Shown here piece after piece: positions 29,025 through 37,001 of a stretch of 64,000 nt of DNA. Numbering within the stretch: position 1 is the stretch's first letter; every line of letters begins with the position of its first letter. The DNA lies in contig NZ_CP036170.1 of assembly GCF_004295125.1 (NCBI RefSeq), positions 3,474,501-3,538,500 of the forward strand, written 5' to 3'. The notes under the pieces were generated by a model, which was given only the letters and a program-made list of their open reading frames with translations, was not told the origin of the DNA and ran no database searches. The DNA comes from [Clostridium] scindens ATCC 35704. Lineage in GTDB: Bacteria; Bacillota; Clostridia; Lachnospirales; Lachnospiraceae. A program made the position numbers and the translations under genes.

Positions 29025-29255
29025 ATGAAATCAGTACAGATTTGTTTAAATTCTATCGATAAGGTAAAATCTTTTGTAAATGATATTTCAAAATTTGACT
29101 GCGATTTTGACTTAGTATCCGGCAGATATGTGATAGACGCAAAGTCTATCATGGGAATCTTCAGCCTGGATCTGTCCAAGCCGATTGAACTCAACATCCA
29201 TGCAAATGATGGTGCAGAAGAAGTTCTGGCAACATTACAGCCATATTTAGTTTAA
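29025..29255 (+). CDS. HPr-like protein lacking the phosphorylatable histidine
   Basis: A 76-residue protein with the HPr fold pattern. The KSIMGIFSL helix with Ser41 corresponds to the HPr kinase site Ser46, and length and spacing fit HPr. The segment that should read GIHARPA, with the EI-phosphorylated His15, is SIDKVKS here, so it cannot carry PTS phosphate. It may be regulatory, like Crh, or a decoy. It has its own promoter, a strong AAGGAGGG ribosome site eight bases upstream and a terminator: a single-gene transcript lying divergent from mtaB. Confidence 0.8.
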   Translation: MKSVQICLNSIDKVKSFVNDISKFDCDFDLVSGRYVIDAKSIMGIFSLDLSKPIELNIHANDGAEEVLATLQPYLV

Positions 29256-29275
29256 TTTATTTGTTTGATTGAAAG

Positions 29276-29315
29276 AAAAGGGCCATCCCCTAACTTGACA
29301 GGGACTGGCCCTTTT
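29276..29315. terminator. Bidirectional terminator
   Basis: 10-bp stem (29276-29285 with 29306-29315), extended inside by TCCC/GGGA pairing, with T-rich flanks. It serves the HPr-like gene and, on the minus strand, the thiI operon whose last stop is at 29322. Confidence 0.85.
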
Positions 29316-29321
29316 TCTTTT

Positions 29322-30503
29322 CTATTTCACCTCTATGACTTCCACCGTATCGATGGCTTCTCGCACCAACTGTTCAATCTTTTCCGCCAGTTTTTCTTCC
29401 GATCTTCGGATCACGTCCACATTCGGCTTGGTTACCGGATGCTTTGCCACAAAAATGGTACAGCAGTCCTCAAATGGCTGGATCGAAGTCTCATAAGTCC
29501 CGATCTTTTCCGCAATGTCAACAATCTCCTGCTTGTCAAAGCCAATGACCGGACGGTACACCGGGACGGTGCACACGTCATTGGTAGCCGCAAGGCTCTG
29601 CATGGTCTGGCTTGCCACCTGCCCGATGCTCTCTCCCGTAATCAGTCCCAGGCATCCGTCCTTCTTTGCAAAATGCTCCGCAATCCGCATCATATAACGG
29701 CGCATGATGATCGTCAGTTCATCGTGGGGGCACTGGTCATAGATATAGAGCTGGATATCCGTAAAATTCACGACGTGCAGTTTCACGGACCCGGAATATC
29801 TGGATACGATCCTGGCCAGATCCACCACTTTCTGCTTGGCGCGCTCGCTTGTATACGGCGGCGCATGGAAATACGTAGCCTCGATCCCCACGCCCCTTTT
29901 TGATATCATATAGCCTGCCACCGGGCTGTCGATTCCGCCGGACAGAAGCAGCATGGCTTTTCCATTGGTGCCTACCGGCATTCCGCCCGCGCCTGGAATA
30001 ATCTGTGAATACACATAGACCTCATTTCTGATCTCCACATTCAGCATCACATCCGGATGATGGACATCCACCTTCGTCTCCGGAAATGCTTCCAGAATCA
30101 CTTCTCCCAGATCGCAGTTGATCTCCATGGAGGTCTTGGGATAAGTCTTCCTGGCACGTCTCGCCTCTACCTTGAACGTCAGGTTCTTATCGGGGTACAT
30201 CTCATCCATATACGATACGACGTCTTCTTTGAGTTTCTCAAACCCCTGGTCTTCCATACGCACTACCGGACAGATTCCTACGATGCCGAACACCCGCTTC
30301 AGGTGCTCCACCGTGTCCTCATAGTCGTAATCGCCCTCGCAGTCCACATAGATTCTGGCCTGGGACTTGTGCACGTCAAACTGGCCGTCCACGTCCTTAA
30401 GGGCAAACCGTATCTGCCTGACAAGCGCATCTTCAAACAGATACCGGTTCTTTCCCTTAATTCCAATCTCTCCGTACTTTAACAAAAATGTGTGAAATCT
30501 CAT
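29322..30503 (-). CDS. thiI: tRNA 4-thiouridine synthetase ThiI
   Basis: A 393-residue protein. An N-terminal ferredoxin-like and THUMP domain (about 1-165) binds tRNA. The PP-loop ATPase motif is LLLSGGIDSPVAGY (about 183-196). It makes s4U8 in tRNA and contributes to thiazole sulfur transfer. The C-terminal rhodanese domain of the Escherichia coli enzyme is absent, as is usual in Firmicutes, so sulfur should come directly from the cysteine desulfurase encoded 39 bases upstream. Confidence 0.95.
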   Translation of the reverse strand: MRFHTFLLKYGEIGIKGKNRYLFEDALVRQIRFALKDVDGQFDVHKSQARIYVDCEGDYDYEDTVEHLKRVFGIVGICPVVRMEDQGFEKLKEDVVSYMDEMYPDKNLTFKVEARRARKTYPKTSMEINCDLGEVILEAFPETKVDVHHPDVMLNVEIRNEVYVYSQIIPGAGGMPVGTNGKAMLLLSGGIDSPVAGYMISKRGVGIEATYFHAPPYTSERAKQKVVDLARIVSRYSGSVKLHVVNFTDIQLYIYDQCPHDELTIIMRRYMMRIAEHFAKKDGCLGLITGESIGQVASQTMQSLAATNDVCTVPVYRPVIGFDKQEIVDIAEKIGTYETSIQPFEDCCTIFVAKHPVTKPNVDVIRRSEEKLAEKIEQLVREAIDTVEVIEVK

Positions 30504-30542
30504 CTTATCTATTCTCCTAATCTAATCTTCCTACAGATTCTT

Positions 30543-31700
30543 TTAGCGTCTGGTATATTTTCGAAGCATCGGTACTATATTATATAGTGTATCCAGGGTA
30601 TAGTCAATCTCTTCACGGGTTGTAAATTCTGACATGCTGAATCGCAATGTGGCATCTAAGAATTCCTGCCTTGCCCCGATTCCTTTCAGGACACCGCTTA
30701 CCTGCGGATGGTTCGAGGAGCAGGCCGAGCCGGAAGATACATAGATTCCCTTTTCTGCCAGCGCATGGAGAAGCACCTCGCTTCGGATTCCCCCGAATCC
30801 TACGCTGATAATGTGAGGCGCGGATGTCTCATCATACAGCCCATGGATCGTGGTGTTCTCAATCTGGCCAATGCCCTCGATAAAATGCTGCTTAAGCCTG
30901 CGCATCTTAGCCACCTTCACGTCCAGATCCTGGTAGATGGTTCTGGCTGCCAGGGAAAGCCCTGCAATCCCCGGAACGTTCTCCGTTCCTGAGCGGATAT
31001 TCTTCTGCTGCTCCCCGCCAAATACGATCGGCTTGATCTTTACATTTTCTCCAATATATAATGCGCCCGTTCCTTTCGGACCATGAATCTTGTGGCCGCT
31101 GATGGAACACATATCTACCTTCAGCCTCTTCGGATAGATGCGGTATTTGCCAAATCCCTGCACCGCGTCCACATGGAACAGGATGTTCCTGTTATAGGCC
31201 TTCACGATGCTGGCAGCCTCCTGGATAGGCTGGACGGAGCCCACTTCATTGTTGACGTACATGATGGATACCAGGATGGTATCTTCGCATAATGCATCCT
31301 TCAGGGCATCCAGCTTCACCCTTCCATACCGGTCCACCGGCAGGAAGGTGATACGGAATCCTTCTTCTTCCAGATAGCGCATGGTATTGATAATAGCCGG
31401 ATGCTCAATGGAGGTCGTGATCAGATGCTTTCCTGCCCTCTGATTGGCCCTTGCCGCGCCAATCAGCGCAAGGTTGTCGCTCTCTGTCCCACCCGAGGTA
31501 AAGAATACCTCTTTTTCCTGCACCTTCCAGATCTTTGCCAGAGTCTCTTTCGCCTCTTTTATATACTGCTCCGCTTCCACGCCTTTCGTGTGCCTGGAAG
31601 ACGGGTTTCCATAATCTTCGCACATGACCTTTCGCACCAGTTCGCCCACGCTGTCATACGCCCGGGTGGTGGCGGAATTGTCCAGATAGATTTCTTTCAT
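30543..31700 (-). CDS. Cysteine desulfurase (NifS/YrvO/NifZ type)
   Basis: A 385-residue PLP enzyme that removes sulfur from cysteine to give an enzyme persulfide. The start MKEIYLDNSATTRAY is typical. The PLP lysine lies in SISGHKIHGPKGTGAL, and the sulfur-carrying cysteine loop is VSSGSACSS. Adjacency to thiI suggests dedicated sulfur supply for tRNA thiolation, as for NifZ-ThiI in Bacillus. The chosen ATG at 31700 follows a purine-rich AGGAAG site; a GTG at 31709 is possible. Confidence 0.93.
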   Translation of the reverse strand: MKEIYLDNSATTRAYDSVGELVRKVMCEDYGNPSSRHTKGVEAEQYIKEAKETLAKIWKVQEKEVFFTSGGTESDNLALIGAARANQRAGKHLITTSIEHPAIINTMRYLEEEGFRITFLPVDRYGRVKLDALKDALCEDTILVSIMYVNNEVGSVQPIQEAASIVKAYNRNILFHVDAVQGFGKYRIYPKRLKVDMCSISGHKIHGPKGTGALYIGENVKIKPIVFGGEQQKNIRSGTENVPGIAGLSLAARTIYQDLDVKVAKMRRLKQHFIEGIGQIENTTIHGLYDETSAPHIISVGFGGIRSEVLLHALAEKGIYVSSGSACSSNHPQVSGVLKGIGARQEFLDATLRFSMSEFTTREEIDYTLDTLYNIVPMLRKYTRR

Positions 31701-31745
31701 GCTTTCCACTTCCTATTTCTATATTCTTACTACTAGAGTATGTTC

Positions 31746-32483
31746 CTACCCTTCCAGGCGGAACATTAAGATGGATAATATGGCAAGCCCCGCCGTCTCT
31801 GTGCGCAGGATCCTCCTGCCAAGCGTGATTGCCTTGGCCCCTTGACGGATGGCCGCATCGACCTCTTCCTTTTCGAATCCGCCCTCCGGTCCGATAAAGA
31901 TTCCTACAGACTGTCCCTGCGCAATGGATGCTACCACTTTTCTGGCCTCCTCCATCCCTTCCGCCAATTCATACGGAATCAAAAGGACGTCCAGCTCTCC
32001 GGCCTTTTCAAGCGCCTCCTGGTAAGACAGGACGGAAGATACCTGCGGGATGTATCCCCGGCCGGCCTGCTTGGCCGCGCTTTCAGCAATCTGCTGCCAT
32101 CGCTGCAACTTCTTTGCGGCCTTCTTTTCATCCAGTTTTACCACCGACCGCCTGGTGGCCACCGGCACCACCTGGCTTGCCCCCAGTTCCACCGCCTTCT
32201 GCACGATCAGTTCCATCTTATCCTGCTTAGGCAGTCCCTGGAACAGGATAATGCGGCAGGGAAGTTCTGTATCCACCGGCATTCTCTGCTGTATCGCAAG
32301 GACCGCGCGGCCTTCTTCATACCCTTCGACCACGCACCGATATTTCAGATTGTCGCCGTCGCTGATTGCTACCGCCTCTCCCGGACGCATGCGCAGTACG
32401 TTCTTCATATGATTCACATCCGAGCCTTCAATATAGATCCTCTCACCCTCCACCTGGGAAGGCGTTACAAAAAAATGCTGCAT
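31746..32483 (-). CDS. rsmE: 16S rRNA m3U1498 methyltransferase RsmE
   Basis: A 245-residue SPOUT-class methyltransferase. The N-terminal PUA-like domain (MQHFFVTPSQVEGERIYIEGSDVNHMKNVLR) is followed by the knotted domain with IFIGPEGGFEKEEVD and LGRRILRTETA. It modifies U1498 in the small-subunit decoding centre. It starts four bases after prmA, a pairing common in bacteria. Confidence 0.95.
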   Translation of the reverse strand: MQHFFVTPSQVEGERIYIEGSDVNHMKNVLRMRPGEAVAISDGDNLKYRCVVEGYEEGRAVLAIQQRMPVDTELPCRIILFQGLPKQDKMELIVQKAVELGASQVVPVATRRSVVKLDEKKAAKKLQRWQQIAESAAKQAGRGYIPQVSSVLSYQEALEKAGELDVLLIPYELAEGMEEARKVVASIAQGQSVGIFIGPEGGFEKEEVDAAIRQGAKAITLGRRILRTETAGLAILSILMFRLEG

Positions 32484-32487
32484 CTTG

Positions 32488-33447
32488 CTACTCCTGATTC
32501 TTTCTGGCTGTTACGGATACCCACTCCCCCTGGTGGTTCACTTCCAGCACTTCAAGGCCTGCCGCCTTCACTGCCTGGACCACCGTCTCTTCCTTATCTT
32601 CGATAATTCCACTGGTAATGTAGATTCCGCCGGGCTTCATCTGATTCACGATGACTGGCGTAAGCGGTACCAGCACGTCTGCCAGGATATTTGCCGCCAC
32701 GATGTCGTATTTTCCATACCCTGCCTTATCCTGTACGGCCTTGTCGTCGATAATGTTGCCAATCATGACCTCGTATTGGTCTTTTCGGATTCCGTTGACC
32801 TCCATATTCTCATGGGTCGCGTCAATCGCGCATGGATCCAGATCCGTACCCACGGAATACCTGGCTCCGAACTTCAGCGCCAGCATTCCCAGAATGCCGC
32901 TTCCGCAGCCTACGTCCAGAATCATCGTATCATCTTTCACATACTTTTTGAGCTGGCGGATGCATAACTGCGTAGTCTCATGCATGCCTGTCCCGAACGC
33001 GGTACCCGGATCTATATGGATCACCAGCTTGTCGCTGTCCTTTTCCTCTACCTTTTCCCAGGAAGGGATGACGAGAATATCATCGATGTAGAACTGGTGG
33101 AAATACTGCTTCCAGTTGTTGACCCAGTCCACATCCTCCGTCTGGGATTCCTCGATAACGCACGCTCCTACATCCAGATAAGCGCGCATCTTATCCAGTT
33201 CCTTCCTTATGTTCAAAAGGATCGTTCCCTTATCCTCTTCTTCGTCCAGATAGAAGGTCAGATAAGCCGTGCCGTCATCCGCCGGAATATCCGGCAGGAT
33301 GTCCACGAACATCTGCTCCTTATCTTCCTTCGTAAGAGGCACCTTGTCCTCAATCTGCACGCCCTGGATTCCCAGATCCATCAGCATGCTGCTGACGATG
33401 TCTTCCGCCTGCGTCGTCGTCTTTAGCCGAAACTGATTCCACTTCAT
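32488..33447 (-). CDS. prmA: Ribosomal protein L11 methyltransferase
   Basis: A 319-residue protein. The N-terminal L11-binding part is followed by the SAM domain with DPGTAFGTGMHETTQLC and ILDVGCGSGILGMLAL (about residues 170-185), and then the NILADVL motif typical of PrmA. It trimethylates lysines of L11. It is upstream of rsmE in the same transcript and 18 bases downstream of mntP. Confidence 0.95.
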   Translation of the reverse strand: MKWNQFRLKTTTQAEDIVSSMLMDLGIQGVQIEDKVPLTKEDKEQMFVDILPDIPADDGTAYLTFYLDEEEDKGTILLNIRKELDKMRAYLDVGACVIEESQTEDVDWVNNWKQYFHQFYIDDILVIPSWEKVEEKDSDKLVIHIDPGTAFGTGMHETTQLCIRQLKKYVKDDTMILDVGCGSGILGMLALKFGARYSVGTDLDPCAIDATHENMEVNGIRKDQYEVMIGNIIDDKAVQDKAGYGKYDIVAANILADVLVPLTPVIVNQMKPGGIYITSGIIEDKEETVVQAVKAAGLEVLEVNHQGEWVSVTARKNQE

Positions 33448-33465
33448 AATTCGTCCCCTTTCATC

Positions 33466-34032
33466 TTATATCATGCCCAGATGGTCCAGCAGGATCTTGC
33501 ATCCCATCAGTATGAGGATGACGCCTCCTGCCAGTTCTGCCTTGGACTGGTATTTCGTCCCAAATATATTGCCTATTTTAACACCTGCCACGGATAAAGT
33601 AAATGTAATTGCCCCAATAAAACTTACCGCAGGCACGATCTCCACCTGCAGGAAGGCAAATGTCACCCCTACCGCCAGAGCGTCGATGCTGGTTGCGACA
33701 GCCAGTCCCAGCATGGTCCTGACATCCAGAGACGCATCCGCGTCCTGGCACTCATCGCAGGAGCCAAACGCCTCCCGTATCATATTGGCGCCGATAATTC
33801 CCAGCAGGATAAAAGCGATCCAATGGTCTACCGAAGTAATCACCTCTTTAAACTGGACTCCCAGAAAGAAGCCTATCAGCGGCATCAACGCCTGAAACGC
33901 GCCAAAATATAATCCCACGATCCCAGCCTTGCCCCATGTGCAGCGCTTCATCGCAAGGCCCTTACAGACGGATACCGCGAACGCATCCATGGAAAGCCCT
34001 ACTGCTATCAGGAATAATTCTATAATATTCAT
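33466..34032 (-). CDS. mntP: Manganese efflux pump MntP
   Basis: A 188-residue membrane protein of normal length with six transmembrane helices in two repeats. Family motifs are [16 protein letters not shown] in helix 1 and [16 protein letters not shown] in helix 4, whose aspartates line the transport path. It exports Mn2+. The start [12 protein letters not shown] has GGAGAG seven bases upstream; an upstream extension to 34107 is unlike the family. A yybP-ykoY riboswitch, often found with mntP, is not apparent in the short gap before it. Confidence 0.93.
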   Translation of the reverse strand: MNIIELFLIAVGLSMDAFAVSVCKGLAMKRCTWGKAGIVGLYFGAFQALMPLIGFFLGVQFKEVITSVDHWIAFILLGIIGANMIREAFGSCDECQDADASLDVRTMLGLAVATSIDALAVGVTFAFLQVEIVPAVSFIGAITFTLSVAGVKIGNIFGTKYQSKAELAGGVILILMGCKILLDHLGMI

Positions 34033-34110
34033 GTTCTCTCTCCTAACCTTTTTCTCCTGGCGGAACAAAGAATGTGCCCTGCGCATTCTCGCGCCGTCAG
34101 CGGCCATCTA

Positions 34111-34986
34111 CTATGAGCCAAAATTTTCAAAGCAGAGGTTCAGATCTACATTTCCTTCGATTCCCGGCACCTTTCCTTTTTCCGTATACTGCCACATGGA
34201 AAATTCATAAGGGCACTGGGGGAGGGGCTCATAATCCGCATACCATTTCTTATATCCTGCCAGTTCGTTCAAATCAAGCGTAAAAGCCATCCATTTCATA
34301 TTGGCATAGATCATTGTCTCATACCCGGCCTCCTTTACCGCATCACAGAATGTGACGCAGTTTGCGGTGAACTGCTCTTTTTTCAGATGATCTGTCCTGG
34401 CTTCCTCATTTTTGATTTCTTCAGTATCGAATACCACCGGATAAGTGACAGCGTAAGGCCGGATTCGTTCCAGTACGAACTGCGCCTCTTCATAAGCCTC
34501 TTCTTTGTCTACCGCCTGTGAGAAGAAATAGACTCCCACGTCAAGGCCTGCCGCAAGCGCGCCTTCCATGTGGCTTTTGAACATGGCGTCCTCCACAAGT
34601 CTTCCTTCCTGTCCGTATCCCCGAAAGCCTACGCGTATGATCGCGAAGTCTATGCCGCTTGCCTTCACCTTGCTCCAGTCCACGGATGGCTGATATTCGG
34701 ACACGTCTATCCCGGCCTTAGAGAGAATGTTTCCCGCTTCGTCCGTATAGTGCTGGTATCCGTCTTTCTTTTTTATTCGCTTCAGATCGTATGTATTTTT
34801 CGGCACCGCTTCCAGAAGTTCGGCCTCATACTGCTGCCCCAGCACATCTACAAACTGGTAGACCTCCTTGTTTCCATCCGCCTGGTCTTTCGCTTCTTCC
34901 TTCTTATCCGTGTTCTGGCACCCTGCCGCAAGCAGGGCGGCCAGTAATACAAACATTGTCTTAATCCATCTCTTTTTAATCATCAT
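34111..34986 (-). CDS. GH25 lysozyme lipoprotein
   Basis: A 291-residue secreted protein. A lipobox LLAAGC (Cys about 23) ends the signal peptide. A charged linker and a conserved region (QYEAELLEAVPKNTY) follow, then a GH25 domain (about 90-285) with AGIDVSEYQPSVDWSKVK, FAIIRVGFRG and VFDTEEI segments. GH25 enzymes cut the MurNAc-GlcNAc bond of peptidoglycan. Membrane anchoring suggests action on the cell's own wall. It lies 14 bases after the adenosine deaminase gene on the same strand. Confidence 0.88.
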   Translation of the reverse strand: MMIKKRWIKTMFVLLAALLAAGCQNTDKKEEAKDQADGNKEVYQFVDVLGQQYEAELLEAVPKNTYDLKRIKKKDGYQHYTDEAGNILSKAGIDVSEYQPSVDWSKVKASGIDFAIIRVGFRGYGQEGRLVEDAMFKSHMEGALAAGLDVGVYFFSQAVDKEEAYEEAQFVLERIRPYAVTYPVVFDTEEIKNEEARTDHLKKEQFTANCVTFCDAVKEAGYETMIYANMKWMAFTLDLNELAGYKKWYADYEPLPQCPYEFSMWQYTEKGKVPGIEGNVDLNLCFENFGS

Positions 34987-35000
34987 GACCCTTCTATTTG

Positions 35001-35960
35001 TTACGCTTCAAAAGCCGCAAAATGAGCATTGGCAAGCAGTTGTTCTGCTTCCGCTTCCGTCAGCCCATAAGAATCTGCCAGGTATTGGAATTCCTTCCCT
35101 ACCCAGGTGTCTGATACCGTCATATTGTCGCTGTTTACCGTCACCGTGATCCCCCGCCTCAGATAGGTTCTCAAGGGATAATCAGCTATATTCTCTACTG
35201 CCTTGGTCTGTAGATTGCTGATGGGGCACATCTCAAGAGGAATCTCCCTGCTTGCCAGCAGTTCCATCAGTTCCTCGTCCTCAATCGCCCGGACCCCATG
35301 TCCAATCCTGGCAGCGCCGAACTCTACCGCCTTGCGGATGCTGGCAGGACCCGCCGCCTCTCCTGCGTGGATGGTAAAGGGAACCCCAAGTTCCCTGGCA
35401 AGCGCAAATTCTTCCTCGTAATCTGCCGTGGGAAACAATGCTTCCGCCCCCGCCAGGTCAACGGCCGCCACTCCTCTGCCCAGATACCTGGAAGCCAGAC
35501 GCACCGTCTGAAGGTTCGCTTGCTTATTATCCTGTCCCCGCATGCAGCATAGAATCGTCCGCAGCCGGATATCGCTGTCTTCCTGCGCCTTAGCAAGCCC
35601 TGAGAGCACCGCTGCAACCGCTTTTTCCTGGCCCATGCCTTTCTGGCAGTGCAGCTGCGGGGCAAAGCGCACCTCGGCATAACGCAGCCCCTTTTCCTTA
35701 AGGTTCACGCCCAGATCCCTTGCGGCCTGGTACAATCCTTGTTCCATCTGCAGAACCTTCAGCAAAGTGTCAAAGCATCCCAGATACTCGTTCAAACTTT
35801 TACAGTCCATCCCAGCGCAGATATAAGGCTTTAATCCATCCGCCGTATCTGCCGGAAGCCTGATTCCTTCTTCCTTCGCAATCCGCAATATGGTCTCTGC
35901 CGGCAGGGAGCCATCCAGATGAAGATGCAGATCTATCTGTCCAAACTTTGACATATTCAT
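35001..35960 (-). CDS. add: Adenosine deaminase
   Basis: A 319-residue TIM-barrel metalloenzyme that converts adenosine to inosine. Zinc ligands are in IDLHLHLDGSL. IHAGEAAGPASI holds a third histidine and the catalytic glutamate, GHGVRAIED gives the next histidine, and VNSDNMTVS the final aspartate. The ATG at 35960 overlaps the stop of the ArsC-like gene (ATGA), which supports this start over one five codons earlier. Confidence 0.93.
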   Translation of the reverse strand: MNMSKFGQIDLHLHLDGSLPAETILRIAKEEGIRLPADTADGLKPYICAGMDCKSLNEYLGCFDTLLKVLQMEQGLYQAARDLGVNLKEKGLRYAEVRFAPQLHCQKGMGQEKAVAAVLSGLAKAQEDSDIRLRTILCCMRGQDNKQANLQTVRLASRYLGRGVAAVDLAGAEALFPTADYEEEFALARELGVPFTIHAGEAAGPASIRKAVEFGAARIGHGVRAIEDEELMELLASREIPLEMCPISNLQTKAVENIADYPLRTYLRRGITVTVNSDNMTVSDTWVGKEFQYLADSYGLTEAEAEQLLANAHFAAFEA

Positions 35961-36304
35961 AGAAGTTCTTCCCATTCCTTTTCTTTAAAGCCTGTCAGAA
36001 CCGTATCCTGTGTCACAAGAATCGGGCGTTTTACCAGCATGCCGTCCGAAGCCAGTATCTCATACTGCTCTTCTTCTGTCATCTGGGGCAGACGTTCTTT
36101 TAACTTCTGCTCTTTGTACAGCATGCCGCTGGTATTAAAGAATTTCTTAAGCGGCAGATTGCTCTTTTCATGCCACTCTTTTAATTCTTCCTTGGTTGGA
36201 TTCTGAATCTTAATGTCTCTTTCTTCGAACTCCATTCCCTTCTCCTGAAGCCATTTCCTGGCTTTCTGGCAGGTCGTGCATTTTGGATAGCATACGAATA
36301 ACAT
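35957..36304 (-). CDS. ArsC/Spx-family protein (thioredoxin fold)
   Basis: A 115-residue protein. The redox motif is CYPKCTTCQKARKWL (CTTC about residues 9-12), with the RDI and KRPIL segments of the ArsC/Spx/MgsR superfamily. These proteins are either arsenate reductases or Spx-type RNA-polymerase regulators; no arsenic genes are nearby, so the role is open. AAGGAGG lies nine bases upstream. An IS200-type element sits about 25 bases upstream of the start and may have displaced the native promoter. Confidence 0.85.
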   Translation of the reverse strand: MLFVCYPKCTTCQKARKWLQEKGMEFEERDIKIQNPTKEELKEWHEKSNLPLKKFFNTSGMLYKEQKLKERLPQMTEEEQYEILASDGMLVKRPILVTQDTVLTGFKEKEWEELL

Positions 36305-36431
36305 CTGTACATTCCTCCTTCTTTCTAAGTTACAACCACCACTTCAAGTGGTGGTTTAGCCTTAGCCCTCCAAAGGGCTATTGTTACTGCTCGCCCCGAA
36401 GGGCGGTATCGCAAGCACTTTTACTGGTCCG

Positions 36432-36860
36432 CTATAAAGCGGCACCTCTTGAATCTTCTTTTCTTGAATCCTCTGCTTGCTCTTTAATATACTTCTGTAC
36501 TGCTTCGTCTGTAATATTACCAATTGTTTCTACGTAATACCCTCTTGCCCAAAATGCCTTATCCCACTTACTTTGTAATTCGGGATGCCTATCATATAGC
36601 ATTAATGTACTTTTTCCTTTCAAATATCCCATGAAATCTGATATACTGATTTTAGGTGGAATCGCTACACTTAAATGTACATGATCATCGCATACTGCTC
36701 CTGCTACTATTTCCACATTTTTATAGCGGCATAAGATGCTAAGTATTTCTCGTACATCAACTTTCAATTTCCCATATAACACTTTCTTGCGATACTTAGG
36801 TATAAAAACTACATGGTACTGGCATTTCCATCTTGTGTGTGATAAACTTTTATTGTCCAT
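36432..36860 (-). CDS. tnpA: IS200-type transposase TnpA (Y1 HUH)
   Basis: A 142-residue Y1-transposase of normal length. It moves single-stranded DNA by nicking with one tyrosine. The opening RWKCQYHVVFIPKYRKKVLYG is typical. The metal motif HVH lies in CDDHVHLSVAIPP and the catalytic tyrosine in ARGYYVETIG. The ORF is intact, so the element may be active. The start ATG at 36860 has AGGAGGTGG just upstream; that site is buried in a hairpin (36869-36921). A GTG three codons earlier overlaps the ribosome site. Confidence 0.93.
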   Translation of the reverse strand: MDNKSLSHTRWKCQYHVVFIPKYRKKVLYGKLKVDVREILSILCRYKNVEIVAGAVCDDHVHLSVAIPPKISISDFMGYLKGKSTLMLYDRHPELQSKWDKAFWARGYYVETIGNITDEAVQKYIKEQAEDSRKEDSRGAAL

Positions 36861-36868
36861 AAGGACCA

Positions 36869-36921
36869 CCTCCTATGTTTGAGTTTGGCTTGCGATACCA
36901 TTCTCATTGTATCATAGGAGG
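36869..36921 (-). promoter_or_regulatory. Hairpin hiding the tnpA ribosome-binding site
   Basis: On the minus strand CCTCCTATG (opposite 36913-36921) pairs with CATAGGAGG (opposite 36869-36877), which contains the tnpA Shine-Dalgarno sequence. IS200 elements are known to repress their transposase this way and to block transcription entering from outside. Confidence 0.7.
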
Positions 36922-37001
36922 TTTTTTATTGATATCATACACGCTTCTGCTTACTCCATTCTCCCCAGCATAGCTGGGGGATTAGGATTTTCATTTAAAC
37001 T

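Larger units (their letters stand above)
36330..36985 (-). mobile_element. IS200/IS605-family insertion sequence (single-gene, IS200 type)
   Basis: About 655 bp containing one HUH transposase. The end near the transposase stop has the hairpin AACCACCAC / GTGGTGGTT (36334-36356) and further small hairpins up to the gene. The other end has CCCCAGC, ATA, GCTGGGG (36963-36979). Such sub-terminal hairpins, not inverted terminal repeats, are what TnpA recognises. The exact ends are estimated. There is no accessory TnpB gene. The element lies between the ArsC-like gene and the MoxR-type gene. Confidence 0.85.

Noticed and set aside
33448-34110. Manganese (yybP-ykoY) riboswitch upstream of mntP
   Set aside because: The gap between the GH25 gene and mntP is under 80 bases and lacks the conserved motif.
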